Below the pieces are notes generated by a model. The model was given only the letters and a program-made list of their open reading frames with translations. It was not told the DNA's origin and did not search any database. A DNA stretch of 52,500 nucleotides from Prorocentrum cordatum (lineage: Eukaryota; Sar; Dinophyceae; Prorocentrales; Prorocentraceae), in contig CAUYUJ010015849.1 in assembly GCA_963575745.1 (NCBI GenBank), forward strand, positions 341,328 through 393,827, written 5' to 3'. The translations under genes and the position numbers were made by a program. The stretch's first letter is position 1; each line of letters begins with the position of its first letter. Below, one piece after another: positions 19,501 to 29,375 of this stretch.

Positions 19501-20463
19501 GATAACTGTTTAGATCCGGCGCCCTCACTGCCAGATCGGCACGCGCCATGCGATTCAGCAAGCGGGGGAGACGCCCGCCTGGCCCAACAAAGCTGGAAGA
19601 AAAACAAGCACCGAGCAGAAAACCCACCGCGTGGAATGCAGCAAGATCTGCCGCAAGAGAGGCGCGCATAGGCTCAGAGGTAAAAGCTCTGAGGTCCAAG
19701 TTGCCGCAGGCGGCCCTCGAGAGAAAGGGCCACCCCACTGACTAGCCCGAGCCACCCGACAACAGGATTGATGGCGCACTGGATCGGCAACGCCCCCTCG
19801 AAACGGAGAGAGGAAACCACCTCCTGCAAAATACTGGCACCAAAGACGGGGCTGCTAGCCCCTGCTGGATGCAAGCGCTCCAGACCGTCAGCAGAAACAA
19901 GGGCCGAACCACGCATTCCTGCAACATCGCGAATATTGACTTCACCGTCTGTCTTACGAGATTCGCGTGAACGGCTGTGCACAGCTTGTTCCTTGCAAAA
20001 TGGGCCTTCCTGGTGGTTTCACCTGGGCACTGCTTAACCAAACCATACATCCTGGCCCCGAACCGTGGTAGCGGCACTTCGTCCACGTGAAGACATGAGA
20101 ACCAGGACTGCACGCGAACGCAACAACTTCGTGCCCAAGGGCAACCAAGACGCCCTCATCAAGCGTACTGCGACCAAGATAGTTGTCAGGATCAGGCTCC
20201 CGGGGCGATTTGCGCACTGAGGCAAACTCTGCAGCTCCACATCCCCAGCCACCAGGCCTAAATTGACTGGCTTTGTCGCGGGTGAGCCCATGGGAAAAAT
20301 GGGGGCGAGCAACCGAAATATCGACCCGCGGCCAATCCAGCAAAATCTCGGGCGCAAACATGCAAACAACATGGGCAATGGCCACTAGTCGGTCAAGTTC
20401 GCCCAAACAAGCTGTCGACCAAGTGCAAGCCCAGCGCCGCCTCGGCAGCAACGTCTGCATCAA
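19500..20463 (-). pseudogene. Broken coding region, unknown product
   Basis: Three stretches on the minus strand have a natural amino acid mix but lie in different frames: 20463-19954 (contains VCMFAPEILLDWPRVDISVA and HGLTRDKASQF), 19982-19674 (GEVNIRDVAGMRGSALVSAD), and the upper part of the frame ending at 19019 (GGRLPRLLNRMARADLAVR near 19550-19500). Together they read like one protein broken by frameshifts, or exons separated by short introns. I recognise no family; a transposon-derived protein is possible. The last stretch then runs into (GA)n and the satellite, where it loses meaning. The direction is judged from composition only. Confidence 0.35.
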
Positions 20464-20499
20464 ACAGAAACTGCCTTTGCAATCCTCCTCTTCCTGATC

Positions 20500-21270
20500 A
20501 GCTATGCCTACTTAGGTTTTGCGCAGCGGCTTCTGCAATGTCCGGCGCGCCAGAGCCTTCCATCACGCTCGTTTCAAGAAGGATCCCGCTGTAGACCCTC
20601 TGGCTAGACGCGCGCGCGGTGAGCGGCGACGTGGGCCGCTCGAGTGCACGCAAACAGTCGCGCTGGCGGGTCGAGAGATGCATGAGTACGTTGCCGCGTG
20701 TGCCTGAAACAAAAATTCCGCAGCCTGGGGGGCATGAGAGCGCCGCGCCCAGGCAGGGCCAATAACTTCCCAACATCTCCCGCAGGCCTGTTGCACAGCG
20801 ATAGCCCACGACGCCCAGTGGAGTTGTTCGGCCGCCCCCCCTTGACAGGCGCCGCCGAGATACACCCCCCCTCAGAGATCGCCCTCGCATGGCTTGAAGA
20901 GGCGCACAGGGACCTCATGGGGCCCCTGCGCAACCTGAACTTGACATTGCCGCGCAGGCACGGGCGAGGAAGGTTGCCAGAGGGGTGGGCGACGTATCCA
21001 CGGCAAAAAAATGGCCGAGCGGACGTGCAGGGAGGCCGTGCCCGCGACCTGCGGCGAAGGGAATCGCGACCCCCACGGCGAATGCACGCACATGGGCGAA
21101 ACACAATATCCCGCCTCAGTGGCGCTGTCTGGGGCCCAGATAGCCTCGCAGGCTAACGCGCGACTGGCCTCGTCTCCCCGGCAGAAGAAGCCTGCGAGGA
21201 AAGACCAAAATTAGGCACATCCAGACGCAGTCCGCCTGCCCCCCCCCGCCCGCGGGACTCCCTCGACCGA
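20500..21270. other. GC-rich unique DNA, no gene assigned
   Basis: Overlapping frames of 60-166 codons on both strands, none with a recognisable domain. Confidence 0.3.
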
Positions 21271-21274
21271 TCGA

Positions 21275-22624
21275 ATGAGAGCTTCGCGGCAACAGTGGCC
21301 AGCGGCGCAGGCGACGGGGCGCGCGAGGGAGCCTCATGATTCCTGTCGGATCCACATCCTTCTCGGGCAACGTGAGCCATGGCGCGGATATGGGGCCCGC
21401 CGAGGCGCCCCGCGCGAGCCTCGGGGGGGCCCGAAAAATAAGCCCCGCGCCCCTGAGCTCTGGATCCCCCGAACAGCAAGTAAAGAAACGAACGGCCGCG
21501 AACCGCGCTACCTCGCCCTACCTCGCGGTCGCAAATATCGCCGCTCTCCAGGTGATAGCATGAGACAAAGCGCGGCAAACGGTGACGCTGCGGCACTGGG
21601 CAAACGGGCTTACCTGAGCAAGCGCCTGTCTCCTCATCTCAAGCAAATCGCCATCGCATGCCCTTGTAATTTCAGCGCCGCATGCTCCCCAAGCCAACGG
21701 GCCCGCCGCGAAAATCCCAAGGTTTTTTCTCTCGAGGGTGCCATGGGGCCACTTCAAGCGACTAGCTCGGCGGACCTTATGTGCCAGCCTGGCCTTCAAC
21801 TGTTTGGACCTCCCTTGGGCCCGGGTAGATTCGCCGGCGGGTTCGCCGCCGAATCTTCAACTCTGCCAGCACGACAGCCTAATTCATGGACAATCTCAAG
21901 ACCAACCTTCCGAGACGAGGCCGCCGCGCACACTCTCCAAGGCAGCGCCGCACTCCGCCGCGCTGGCGATGGCCACGCGGGGCCCCGAGACTCGATGGCC
22001 CGGCGTCTCGGGCCGGTGGCAAAGAGCGTAGAAACGGAACCAGAAATGCCCGAGGCCCTACGTAGAAACCGCCGGATCGAATCGGATGCATGTGCGCAGA
22101 AAAATCCCGGTGAACACGACGGCAAAACAGCATCCTGCCACCGCGCCTGCCCGAGCGAACCGGGGACCCGATGCGATGCCCCCCAAAGAGAGGAGCCCGC
22201 AACATGCCACATCTGTGCGCGCAGACGCACGGCCCCCCAAAGGCGGGGGGATGTTGCGCCAAGAGCATTTTTGCGCCCGCGCGCCAAGATCCATGGTGAT
22301 GCGATACTTGAGCACGTCGCGAATCATGCGGCATCCAAACATAACCATTCGACGCAACGTGCACGGGCGCTCGGTCTCCAGACCAACCGCTGCCCTGATT
22401 TCAAAATAATGGCGAGGGCATCCAACGCGTCGCCGCGCGCGTGCGAAATGTGCCCGCAGCTGAACCCCTCGCGCGAGCCTGGATCTCTGCGGATCTCTTC
22501 AGTGCTGAGACGGGGGGGAGGCGCGGGCACATGTCCGGCGCGCTGGTCGCAGTCCTTCCCCCCTCTCCCCAATAAGCAAACGCTCGCAACACCGCGGGCA
22601 AGAGAGCACTGGGGTCTGAAATGA
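21275..22624 (+). CDS. Long open frame, 449 codons, uncertain
   Basis: One of the longest uninterrupted frames outside tandem repeats. It is Arg/Ala/Pro-rich with scattered Cys/His pairs (ATCHICARRR) but no domain I can name. The opposite strand is also open in pieces (22287-21796, 22357-22058), as expected in GC-rich DNA, and its content (FGCRMIRDVLKYRITMDLG) looks at least as natural. It ends just before the poly(T) tract that I interpret as the tail of a minus-strand LINE. It could be real, antisense to an older relic, or chance. Confidence 0.15.
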   Translation: MRASRQQWPAAQATGRAREPHDSCRIHILLGQREPWRGYGARRGAPREPRGGPKNKPRAPELWIPRTASKETNGREPRYLALPRGRKYRRSPGDSMRQSAANGDAAALGKRAYLSKRLSPHLKQIAIACPCNFSAACSPSQRARRENPKVFSLEGAMGPLQATSSADLMCQPGLQLFGPPLGPGRFAGGFAAESSTLPARQPNSWTISRPTFRDEAAAHTLQGSAALRRAGDGHAGPRDSMARRLGPVAKSVETEPEMPEALRRNRRIESDACAQKNPGEHDGKTASCHRACPSEPGTRCDAPQREEPATCHICARRRTAPQRRGDVAPRAFLRPRAKIHGDAILEHVANHAASKHNHSTQRARALGLQTNRCPDFKIMARASNASPRACEMCPQLNPSREPGSLRISSVLRRGGGAGTCPARWSQSFPPLPNKQTLATPRAREHWGLK

Positions 22625-22630
22625 TGGTTC

Positions 22631-22647
22631 TTTTTTTTTTTTTTTTT
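22631..22647 (-). repeat. Poly(T) tract = poly(A) tail of minus-strand LINE
   Basis: T17 on the plus strand. It lies 518 bp downstream, in the minus direction, of the stop codon of the RNase H frame at 23166. That is where a LINE poly(A) tail is expected. Confidence 0.6.
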
Positions 22648-23165
22648 GCCGACGAGCGCTCTGCAACGGCAGAGTGAATATGTCACGGAATACCTCTTGG
22701 AGGTTGTGAAGATGTCAAATGGTCAGACGGCAGTTGCATGCCTGAACTAATCCAGACCGCGCTGATATCTGCTGTGGATGAGGGGGGGAGGAGGACGGAG
22801 GGTAAAACAAAATAATAAAGAGAAAAGGAAGAAAGTGCAATGAGCAACAGTGCATGTATACACGAATGTGTAGCTGGAGAAACTACCCGCTGCGAGAGTA
22901 ACCAAAGGAATCGTCGTGATGAAAAGTTATGCGAACGCGTTTGCGGGGTTCGCGACCTATCCATGAGCGGGCCGTGCAACGGGGCCCGCGGCCTAACAAA
23001 TCAGCGTAGTCATTCGTCTAAGATCTTATCCGTCCTCTCCTCGCCACCTCCTGTCTTCCACCCCTCCGAGCTGACAGCTGGTCGGGCGGCAAATGGTCAG
23101 AGCGGTTCCATAGGGCAGGGGGCGAACTGCAGCGGCCCCGGCGTTGCCACCGATACGCATCTAGG
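22648..23165 (-). other. Putative LINE 3' UTR
   Basis: About 520 bp between the end of the RNase H frame and the poly(A) tail, with no conserved frame. It includes a G-rich stretch near 22780-22800 and AAAATAATAAAG-type sequence near 22810. Confidence 0.45.
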
Positions 23166-24647
23166 TCAGGCGCCTGAGCCAAAAGGTTCCCAATTGTGCG
23201 AGACATGGAAACCCGTGCGCTCTGGCGCGATGCCATCGGCGACCATATCCAAAACAGTGTTGCACACGGCGTCAGCATCAACGTTAAACTCTCGGTAGAC
23301 ATGGATGACCTCACACGCGTGCACGGCAGGCAGGCGGCGCAACTCTCGCAGTCTCCGCAATGCTGTCTCGAAGAGCGTCCGCAACGAAGGCGCTCGGCAC
23401 CGCCGCTGGCAGTTGACCTCACGAGCAAGCAACAACGAGTCGACGTGAAACCGGATGTGCTCGGCAGGGTACAGAAAAGCATGCTGCAAATTTTCCAACA
23501 AACCAGCGTATTCCGCAACATTGTTTGTGACGTGGCCAAGCTGCGCGCCGCGGGAGGCCGCGACGCGCCGGCTGCCTTCGGCGTAACGAACGCACCCGAA
23601 CGAAGATAAGCTCACCTCTGCAGTGCCCTGACGCCGGCTCGCTCCGTCCGAAGCGTAGACGACCCACCCCTCAGCGTAGGTGGGGGGTCTTGCGCGCAGG
23701 GCGCGCCGCTCGGCCCGAGTGCTCTCAACTGGAGACCCCGTGATCCACGGATCCTCGCTCAAGCGCCGAGCGTGGCGCATCATGTCTTCAAGGTCGTAGA
23801 AGGCAACGCCGGGTTGGAGCAGGGGCCTGCGACGTCGCACCACCGCGCTCGTGTACGCAGGGACCCTTTGTAGCTCTCCCCCGCCAGCAACATCCTCCTG
23901 CAGCCAGAGCTGGCCAACAGTCAATTGCGCGTGCTCTGGGCTGAGCCCCCTGCGAACGGAAAGCAAGCTGCACTCATCCCGGTGCCTTGCGCAATCGCCG
24001 TGCTCAGCTCCGCAGAATGGGCACGCTTGAACCGGCTCCCCCAACGCCGGCGCGAGCCGGCGCGAGGTCAATTCGCCGTTCAACAGCCGCCGCATGATCG
24101 AGACCCGATGTTCTCCAGGCACAGAAGAAGGCATGCGACGCAAATTCCTCTCAATCGGCGCCCAAGAAAGCCACCGAGCTCGCAGCCTCCCAGACGCAAT
24201 GCTTCTGGCACACCAAAACTCAGAGGAATGAAGCGCCCGATGCACTAATCGAAACATGCATTTGTCCACTGCGCGGCCCCTCCCGGCAGCCTCAGCCAAC
24301 AATTCGCTCACAGTGCGGCCGACGATGGCGCGGAAGACACCAAACGCCTTGGCGAAACATGACAGCGGACGCAATCCACCTGTCTGCCGCTGCACAGACG
24401 CAAGTCTCCGTAAACAATGAATGCTGTGGTCGCTTTCCACGGGGTGGGGGTCTCTCGCGCAGACATGAGCTCTCGCGGTGGCCCCGCCCCATCCTTGATT
24501 CAGGCTCAGCGGGCTTGGCTGCTGGCTTTGACCGCGGCGTTCTTGGCGTGCGAAACTGCCTCGCCAAGCTGGCCGTGGCGCCGTTGCCCCCGCGCCGCGC
24601 GGGGCAGGGCCCCCGCGCGCGGGCTCGCGGCGCCGCCGTGAAAACAA
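23166..24647 (-). CDS. LINE C-terminal region with zinc knuckle and RNase H
   Basis: A 493-codon frame. Residues from about 90 on look like the region after the reverse transcriptase of a non-LTR retrotransposon. A cysteine/histidine cluster (C209, C212, H216, C219, H222, C226) resembles the zinc-binding segment that often precedes RNase H in LINEs. Residues about 326-467 form an RNase H type I domain: D334 in VVYASDGAS, E379 in NNVAEYAGL, D403 in FHVDSLLLA and D459 in REFNVDADAVCN are the expected catalytic carboxylates. The enzyme degrades RNA in RNA-DNA hybrids during reverse transcription. The first roughly 85 residues are low-complexity, and an in-frame stop lies at 24759. No reverse transcriptase motif is visible further upstream, so the copy is 5'-truncated or decayed there. 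The start is arbitrary. A 3' UTR and poly(A) tail follow. Confidence 0.75.
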   Translation of the reverse strand: MFSRRRREPARGGPAPRGAGATAPRPAWRGSFARQERRGQSQQPSPLSLNQGWGGATARAHVCARDPHPVESDHSIHCLRRLASVQRQTGGLRPLSCFAKAFGVFRAIVGRTVSELLAEAAGRGRAVDKCMFRLVHRALHSSEFWCARSIASGRLRARWLSWAPIERNLRRMPSSVPGEHRVSIMRRLLNGELTSRRLAPALGEPVQACPFCGAEHGDCARHRDECSLLSVRRGLSPEHAQLTVGQLWLQEDVAGGGELQRVPAYTSAVVRRRRPLLQPGVAFYDLEDMMRHARRLSEDPWITGSPVESTRAERRALRARPPTYAEGWVVYASDGASRRQGTAEVSLSSFGCVRYAEGSRRVAASRGAQLGHVTNNVAEYAGLLENLQHAFLYPAEHIRFHVDSLLLAREVNCQRRCRAPSLRTLFETALRRLRELRRLPAVHACEVIHVYREFNVDADAVCNTVLDMVADGIAPERTGFHVSHNWEPFGSGA

Positions 24648-25311
24648 CGTCGGCGACGCCCCCCCACCTCGATGGCCGACGGCTGGGCACCATCACCTTT
24701 GCAAGCGCTCCAATGCTTTACTGAGGCTCTGAACTCACTGCCACTGATAGCACGGGAATCAAGGTCCCTGACCTGCCCCCCCAACAAAACAACAAAAAAA
24801 CGCGCGCGCCTTCCGCGCGAGCGCCGGCGCCGTGGGCCGGGCGCCGAGGGCGGAAGGCCCAGCTCGCTCCTGCGCGACCTTGTCAGCCCGGGCAGCATGG
24901 CACAATTGCGACCAGCTCAGCAATCGATCCGGCGGGCGGATGCATAGGTGCAGGCCCCCGCAGGTGGCCGACGAAGGCGCGGGGGGGCGTCTCCTGACGC
25001 TGGGCCACTTGAGCGCGGCAGGGAGGAGGTGACTCGCGACCCGCGCAGGGGCGCGCGGGCCGAGAGCGGCGCCGCGCCTAACTTCGCGAGGCTCGATAGT
25101 CTTACCGGCCCCCCCCGAACAAAAAAACGCAAGGCGGCCCCAGGAGGGCGGGGGGCACCCCCAAAAGTGAACGCGCTCATCGGGCGCGACATGGACACCC
25201 CGGGTTTCTTGAACCACCTCGCATTCGCTCAGCTCCTGAGGGCCGACGCCCAGATCGGTGCCAGCGAGAGAGGGGAGGCTGGGGCATGATATCCCCCCCA
25301 CTCTTTGCTCA

Positions 25312-26160
25312 CTAACACGTCGCGGTCCTCTCAGCGAGCCTTCGCGCCGCGAGCGCCAGCGCCGCGACGCCGCGGGGCGGCCGAACGACGGCCACCGCGG
25401 CTCTGCCCCCGCGAACCTCCGCCCCGCCGAGGGGGGGCTCGCGCGGGCCAGGGGGGCCTCTGGCACGGATGTGAGCTCCTTCAATGATCGAATCAGCGAT
25501 CGCGTCGATCGATCGCAGGGGCCCAGATGCTCGCCCGACCCCTTCCTGCACGCCAGCTGGGCGCTCGACGAGCCCCCCCTCGCCGCGGAGCCCGCGCTCC
25601 TCGGCCGCAACTTCGCGGGCGGGCGCCCCCATCGACCCTTTAATCGTGGGCTGCGCGCTGCAGCCGGCAGACTGAATGCGAACCTCGAGCGCGTTGATCA
25701 GCACCTCCCCGAGAGCCCCTGAGCCCCCCCCCCCGGGGCTTCGCTCAGCGCGCGGGCCCCAGGGCCGGAGATGAACTCGACGGGGCAGCGCGGCCCATTG
25801 GGCGCAGCGGGGGGGTGCCAGGGCCACGCGCGCGGCAGAGCCCTGCAGCGTGCAAGGCACGGGCGGCGCGCGAAGAGCGCGCGCGAGAACTCCAACCGCG
25901 CGTGACTGCGCGATCCCGCGCGCCGGCCACAGCGAGCTCCTGGCCGCGACTATGAAGGCGACTTTGTAGCGATGCCGAGCGAGACTCGAAGGCCCTCCAG
26001 CCCGAGAACCGCAGGGCTGCCGAGAGGCCGCGCGCGCGGGGGGGAGACAGGGGGGGCGGGCGGGGGCCGGCCCCCCCGCCCCGTCGCAGGCGCCGGGCAG
26101 CGTGGCGACGCGAGACCGAGCATGGCCGGGCGCCCTCTCTGATATTGGCCGTCGCGCCAA
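25312..26160 (-). CDS. Long open frame, 282 codons, unknown, uncertain
   Basis: GC-rich minus frame on the same strand as the LINE RNase H frame and about 0.7 kb upstream of it. Parts have a natural mix (YKVAFIVAARSSLW; ALGEVLINALEVRIQSAG; RSIDAIADSIIEGAHI) and parts are Arg/Pro/Gly-rich. I see no reverse transcriptase or endonuclease motif. It may be a diverged LINE segment, an exon, or chance in DNA poor in stop codons. Other long minus frames overlap it (25610-24759, 26359-25745, 26816-25950). Confidence 0.2.
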   Translation of the reverse strand: MARRPISERAPGHARSRVATLPGACDGAGGPAPARPPCLPPARAASRQPCGSRAGGPSSLARHRYKVAFIVAARSSLWPARGIAQSRAVGVLARALRAPPVPCTLQGSAARVALAPPRCAQWAALPRRVHLRPWGPRAERSPGGGGSGALGEVLINALEVRIQSAGCSAQPTIKGSMGAPAREVAAEERGLRGEGGLVERPAGVQEGVGRASGPLRSIDAIADSIIEGAHIRARGPPGPREPPLGGAEVRGGRAAVAVVRPPRGVAALALAARRLAERTATC

Positions 26161-27500
26161 TATTCCCTGCGTCGAGACCGAGGAGCTCCACTGCTGAGCC
26201 CGTCGCCGGAAGGGCGCCCGCCCCGCCCGCTGCGCCCGCGCCGCCGACGGAGATGCCCGCGCAGCAGGGCGCCCGCGCCGCCGAGGCCGACGCGGAGAGG
26301 TGGGGGAAAAAAGGATTGTGGGGCGCGGCCGCGAGCAACGTCGCGAAGCGGACGCCCACCTCCGCTGTGCACGCCCCTGGAAACTAGCCCGCCCAACCTC
26401 GCGATGTCCGTGGCAGGGGCTGCGAAACTGCGATGGCGCCGTCGCGTCGTCGGAGAGGTCGAATGCCGGCGGAGAGCAACGAAGACTCCGCTGCGCCCGC
26501 CGCCGGACAGGTACTCGCCCAGCCCATGACGACCATCGACTCCGCCGAAGTAGCTGTCGGACTGCGAAAGAACCATCGCGACGTCAGAGGGGTCGGGCGC
26601 GGAACGACGCCGGCGCCGCGCCTCGCCGTCAGAACTGAGACCCCGGAGCGCGCGCCCCAGTCCGCTGCGCCGCCCGGGGCACGAGCTCCACCTTCTCGCT
26701 GTGCCCGAAGAGCAGGGGCAACAGTTTGCGTCGCCGCCGAGAACGGAATCAGGACCCCCATCGCTAAACGAGCTGCTAGACCGGATTTCCACGACGACGA
26801 GCGCAGCCAGAAACACCGCCAGACGTCCGCCCCGAGGAAGGCCAGTCGCGAGCCAGAGCGCGCTGCGGCCTGCCCCCCTGCGAGCGTCTAATTCTAAGAG
26901 GCGTTTGCAAAGGGGGGCCCCCGTGACTGAGCGACATTTGCGGATCTTCCTCGCGCGCCACCCGAACCGTGGAACTGCGCCGCTAGATCGCCGCTGGGCT
27001 CGCCGTCATCCGGCGCCGCAGAGTCTCTGCCAGCCCTGGCGCTGGGGCCGCTGGAAGTGTCCTCGCCAACAACTCTGCAGCTGCGCCGGTCTCTCCAAAA
27101 CTGCGCTTCTTCCCAAGGCGCTCGACGCGCGCTTTGCGTCTCGAGCGCGAAAGATACCCGCGCGGGGCGGCAAGAGGCGGGGGGAGCGACGCGCCGCAGC
27201 CGACGGGGGCTGCGCAAGTGCAGATCACACAGCTGCGTGATGAACGCCTTCTGTTGCACCGGTGTTCCAATCTTCGCGTCTTTGAACAGCTAATGATTGT
27301 TTATTCCCGCCCGCTTGCCCGCATCCTGGCGTGAACGAACAAGACCTGATGCTGAAGAGTATGGGTCTAAGGCTCCTGCGCTGATACAGCCAACGCCCGA
27401 TGACGGTCCGCTCCAACCTTGCCCCAAGCCTTCTCCGATATAGCAGCCAACATACAATTCCTGATTTGCCGACAATGCTGGCCCCCTGCATAAAGTCCAA
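26161..27500. other. GC-rich unique DNA, no gene assigned
   Basis: Both strands are open over much of this stretch. A plus frame at about 26433-26891 is Ala/Arg/Pro-rich and has no recognisable domain. No repeat larger than a few bases was noticed. Confidence 0.3.
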
Positions 27501-27930
27501 GCCTTAGGCCTTAGAAGACTGAAAATTGTTGCTGCTACTGACTGAACTGCCCAGGCGGGGCGGACGGAGACGAGGTCCACGGATCCGCAACCGCAGCGCC
27601 ACACGCATCACGTGGCGGCCGGGCCATAGGCGCCAAGCTCGCCCCGCTGTGCATGCACCGATTGAAAAATTGCACGTGTGATGGGCATGTCCAACGGGCA
27701 TGCTGCTGCAACTGCTGTTGGTTGCCTCCGCCTCTTGACGGAAGTCTGGGCGTGAAAGCATACCACGGATGTCTGCCAACACCGCCAAAGCCAGCGCCTG
27801 CCGACCTGGGCCGGTGGCCGCCGCCCTGCCGTTGCCACAGAAGAAACAGAAGAACTCGCATTGAATAAACGAGACAAGCTCCCCGAATAAGCTTGGCCCG
27901 CAAGCACGATGTGTCGCGTAGAACAAGTAT

Positions 27931-28512
27931 GTGCAATATTCAAGCCACATTGCGAACAAACCGGCCAGAAAGCTGAGCGAGAGAAAGAAAATGGAAACTA
28001 TACATACATGTGTGTACATACACAAACATGCAAACCGACATACAAACATTGGAACCCGTAAACATATACGTATAAAAACGTGTACATGTATGCATGTATG
28101 TGTTCTCCCCAAACAACTGGGCCTGGCCGCCGGTGTGGCGGCTATAAGACCGCCGTCGCCGCCCCGTCGCAACCTCGTCGCCGCCGGTCGTCTGGGCCTG
28201 GCCGCCGGCGTGGCGGCTATAAGGCCGCCGTCGCCACCCCATCGCAACCTCGTCGTCACCGGTCGTCAGGGCCTGGCCGCCAATCTGGCGGCTATGTTGC
28301 CGGCGTCACCGCCCCGTCGCCGCCTCGTCGCCGCCCGTCGTCCGGGCCTGGCCGGTCTCGCGGCTATGTGGGCGCCGTCGCCGCCACGCCGCCGCCGCGT
28401 CGCCGCCTGTCGTCGAGGCCTGGCCGCCTGTCTGGCGGCTACGTGGCCACCGTCGCCGCCCCATCGCCGCTTCGTCGCCGAAGTGCTGCGCCACATTGAT
28501 TGCGCAACATAA
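27931..28512 (+). CDS. Open frame with five copies of a 25-residue repeat
   Basis: A 193-codon plus frame. The N-terminal third is His/Thr/Lys-rich and derives partly from an AT-rich CATACA tract. Residues from about 64 on are five consecutive 25-residue repeats of the type LGLAAGVAAIRPPSPPRRNL plus five more residues, encoded by 75-bp units starting at about 28119, 28194, 28269, 28344 and 28417. The unit length is a multiple of three and the frame is kept through all copies; the fourth lacks one residue and a few positions vary. The opposite strand is also open with the same period, so selection on protein is not shown. No known family. It could be a low-complexity protein or simply a 75-bp satellite. 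Confidence 0.3.
   Translation: MQYSSHIANKPARKLSERKKMETIHTCVYIHKHANRHTNIGTRKHIRIKTCTCMHVCVLPKQLGLAAGVAAIRPPSPPRRNLVAAGRLGLAAGVAAIRPPSPPHRNLVVTGRQGLAANLAAMLPASPPRRRLVAARRPGLAGLAAMWAPSPPRRRRVAACRRGLAACLAATWPPSPPHRRFVAEVLRHIDCAT
28000..28105. repeat. AT-rich CATACA/TGTATG tract
   Basis: Alternating purine-pyrimidine sequence (CATACATGTGTGTACATACA, GTGTACATGTATGCATGTAT) immediately before the 75-bp repeat. Confidence 0.7.
28119..28490. repeat. 75-bp tandem repeat, five copies
   Basis: GGGCCTGGCCGCC anchors each copy, followed by GGCGGCTATAAG or GGCGGCTATGT and CGCCGTCGCC. Spacing is 75, 75, 75 and about 73 bp. See the open frame that spans it. Confidence 0.9.
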
Positions 28513-28760
28513 AATATGCGATTTTACACAAATATAGACTCGACCCCCACCCAGGGATGAAACAATGTACAAATGACTTCGTTGCTTTTTTCATATTGCA
28601 CAAGAACTCATACCATCCCAAGGAATCCCCTCACCGCCCCCCCCTTCCCTGTCGACCAAAGATACGCGCGCGTTCGTAGAACCAAAACCGCATGCAATGG
28701 TCATATCATCATATCGATAATCCGCCTGGGAAGCAACACAGCAAAGTCAACACCCGCGCG
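28513..28760. other. Unique AT-richer DNA, no gene seen
   Basis: Nothing recognised between the 75-bp repeat and the dispersed repeat at 28760. Confidence 0.4.
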
Positions 28761-28896
28761 TCGTCGCGCGCGCATGTCGACAGCGTTCCAAAACCTTCGG
28801 CACCAGGACATTTCAAGATTGCGGTCCCCGGAAATAACTACAACACAACAAACAAACAACAAACAATCAAAACAATGCGCGCGCTCTTGCGAATTC

Positions 28897-28898
<2 letters not shown>
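28760..28898 (+). repeat. Dispersed repeat family R1, copy 1
   Basis: Begins GCGCGCATGTCGACAGCGTT followed by CCAAAACC and ends AATGCGCGCGCTCTTGCGAA. Similar bounded segments lie at about 37453-37580 and 38618-38790. The end block is repeated almost exactly at 29273-29300. Confidence 0.5.

Positions 28899-28956
<58 letters not shown>
28897..28956. repeat. T16A44 palindromic tract
   Basis: Sixteen T directly followed by forty-four A. The first 16 A can pair with the T run. The A44 may also be a retroposon tail. Confidence 0.95.
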
Positions 28957-28962
<6 letters not shown>

Positions 28963-29375
28963 TCGGCAACGCAAACACAACAACGCGGGGCCTCTTAAAC
29001 GCGACCCGGGGGGCGTAAAGCCCACCAAACACCCGGCGATGGCCGAACGTCTAATGCACACAGTGGTGCCAATCATCTAATCAAAAGTTCCGCTGAAGTG
29101 CGCTGCCTGCTAAAGTTGCCCAAGCTTCTTTGTAAGGAGGGAGGCGAGGAGGAGAGGACATGGGCACGCAGTACAACAGCCCTCCTTGGAGCCTGCCTGC
29201 TGGACACAAGCGCCGTCCAACAACAAAGCGCCGAGGGACTCTTCATCGAGACCAAGTCGAGGCCAGCAATAGAATGCGCGCGCTCTTGCGAATTCTTGCG
29301 AAGACCCTTGTTTTTAAACCGATTCCTCTCATGAAATCACAGAAATTCCTCGCGCGCGAATGTCGAAATCATTCG
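28957..29375. other. Unique DNA with short R1-related boxes
   Basis: Contains AATGCGCGCGCTCTTGCGAA at 29274 and CGAATGTCGAAATCATTCGA near 29357, both related to the R1 repeat family. No gene seen. Confidence 0.5.

Noticed and set aside
19678-19700. tRNA D-arm-like CTCAGAGGTAAAAGCTCTGAG
   Set aside because: Hairpin-like but with no anticodon or T arm at the expected distances.
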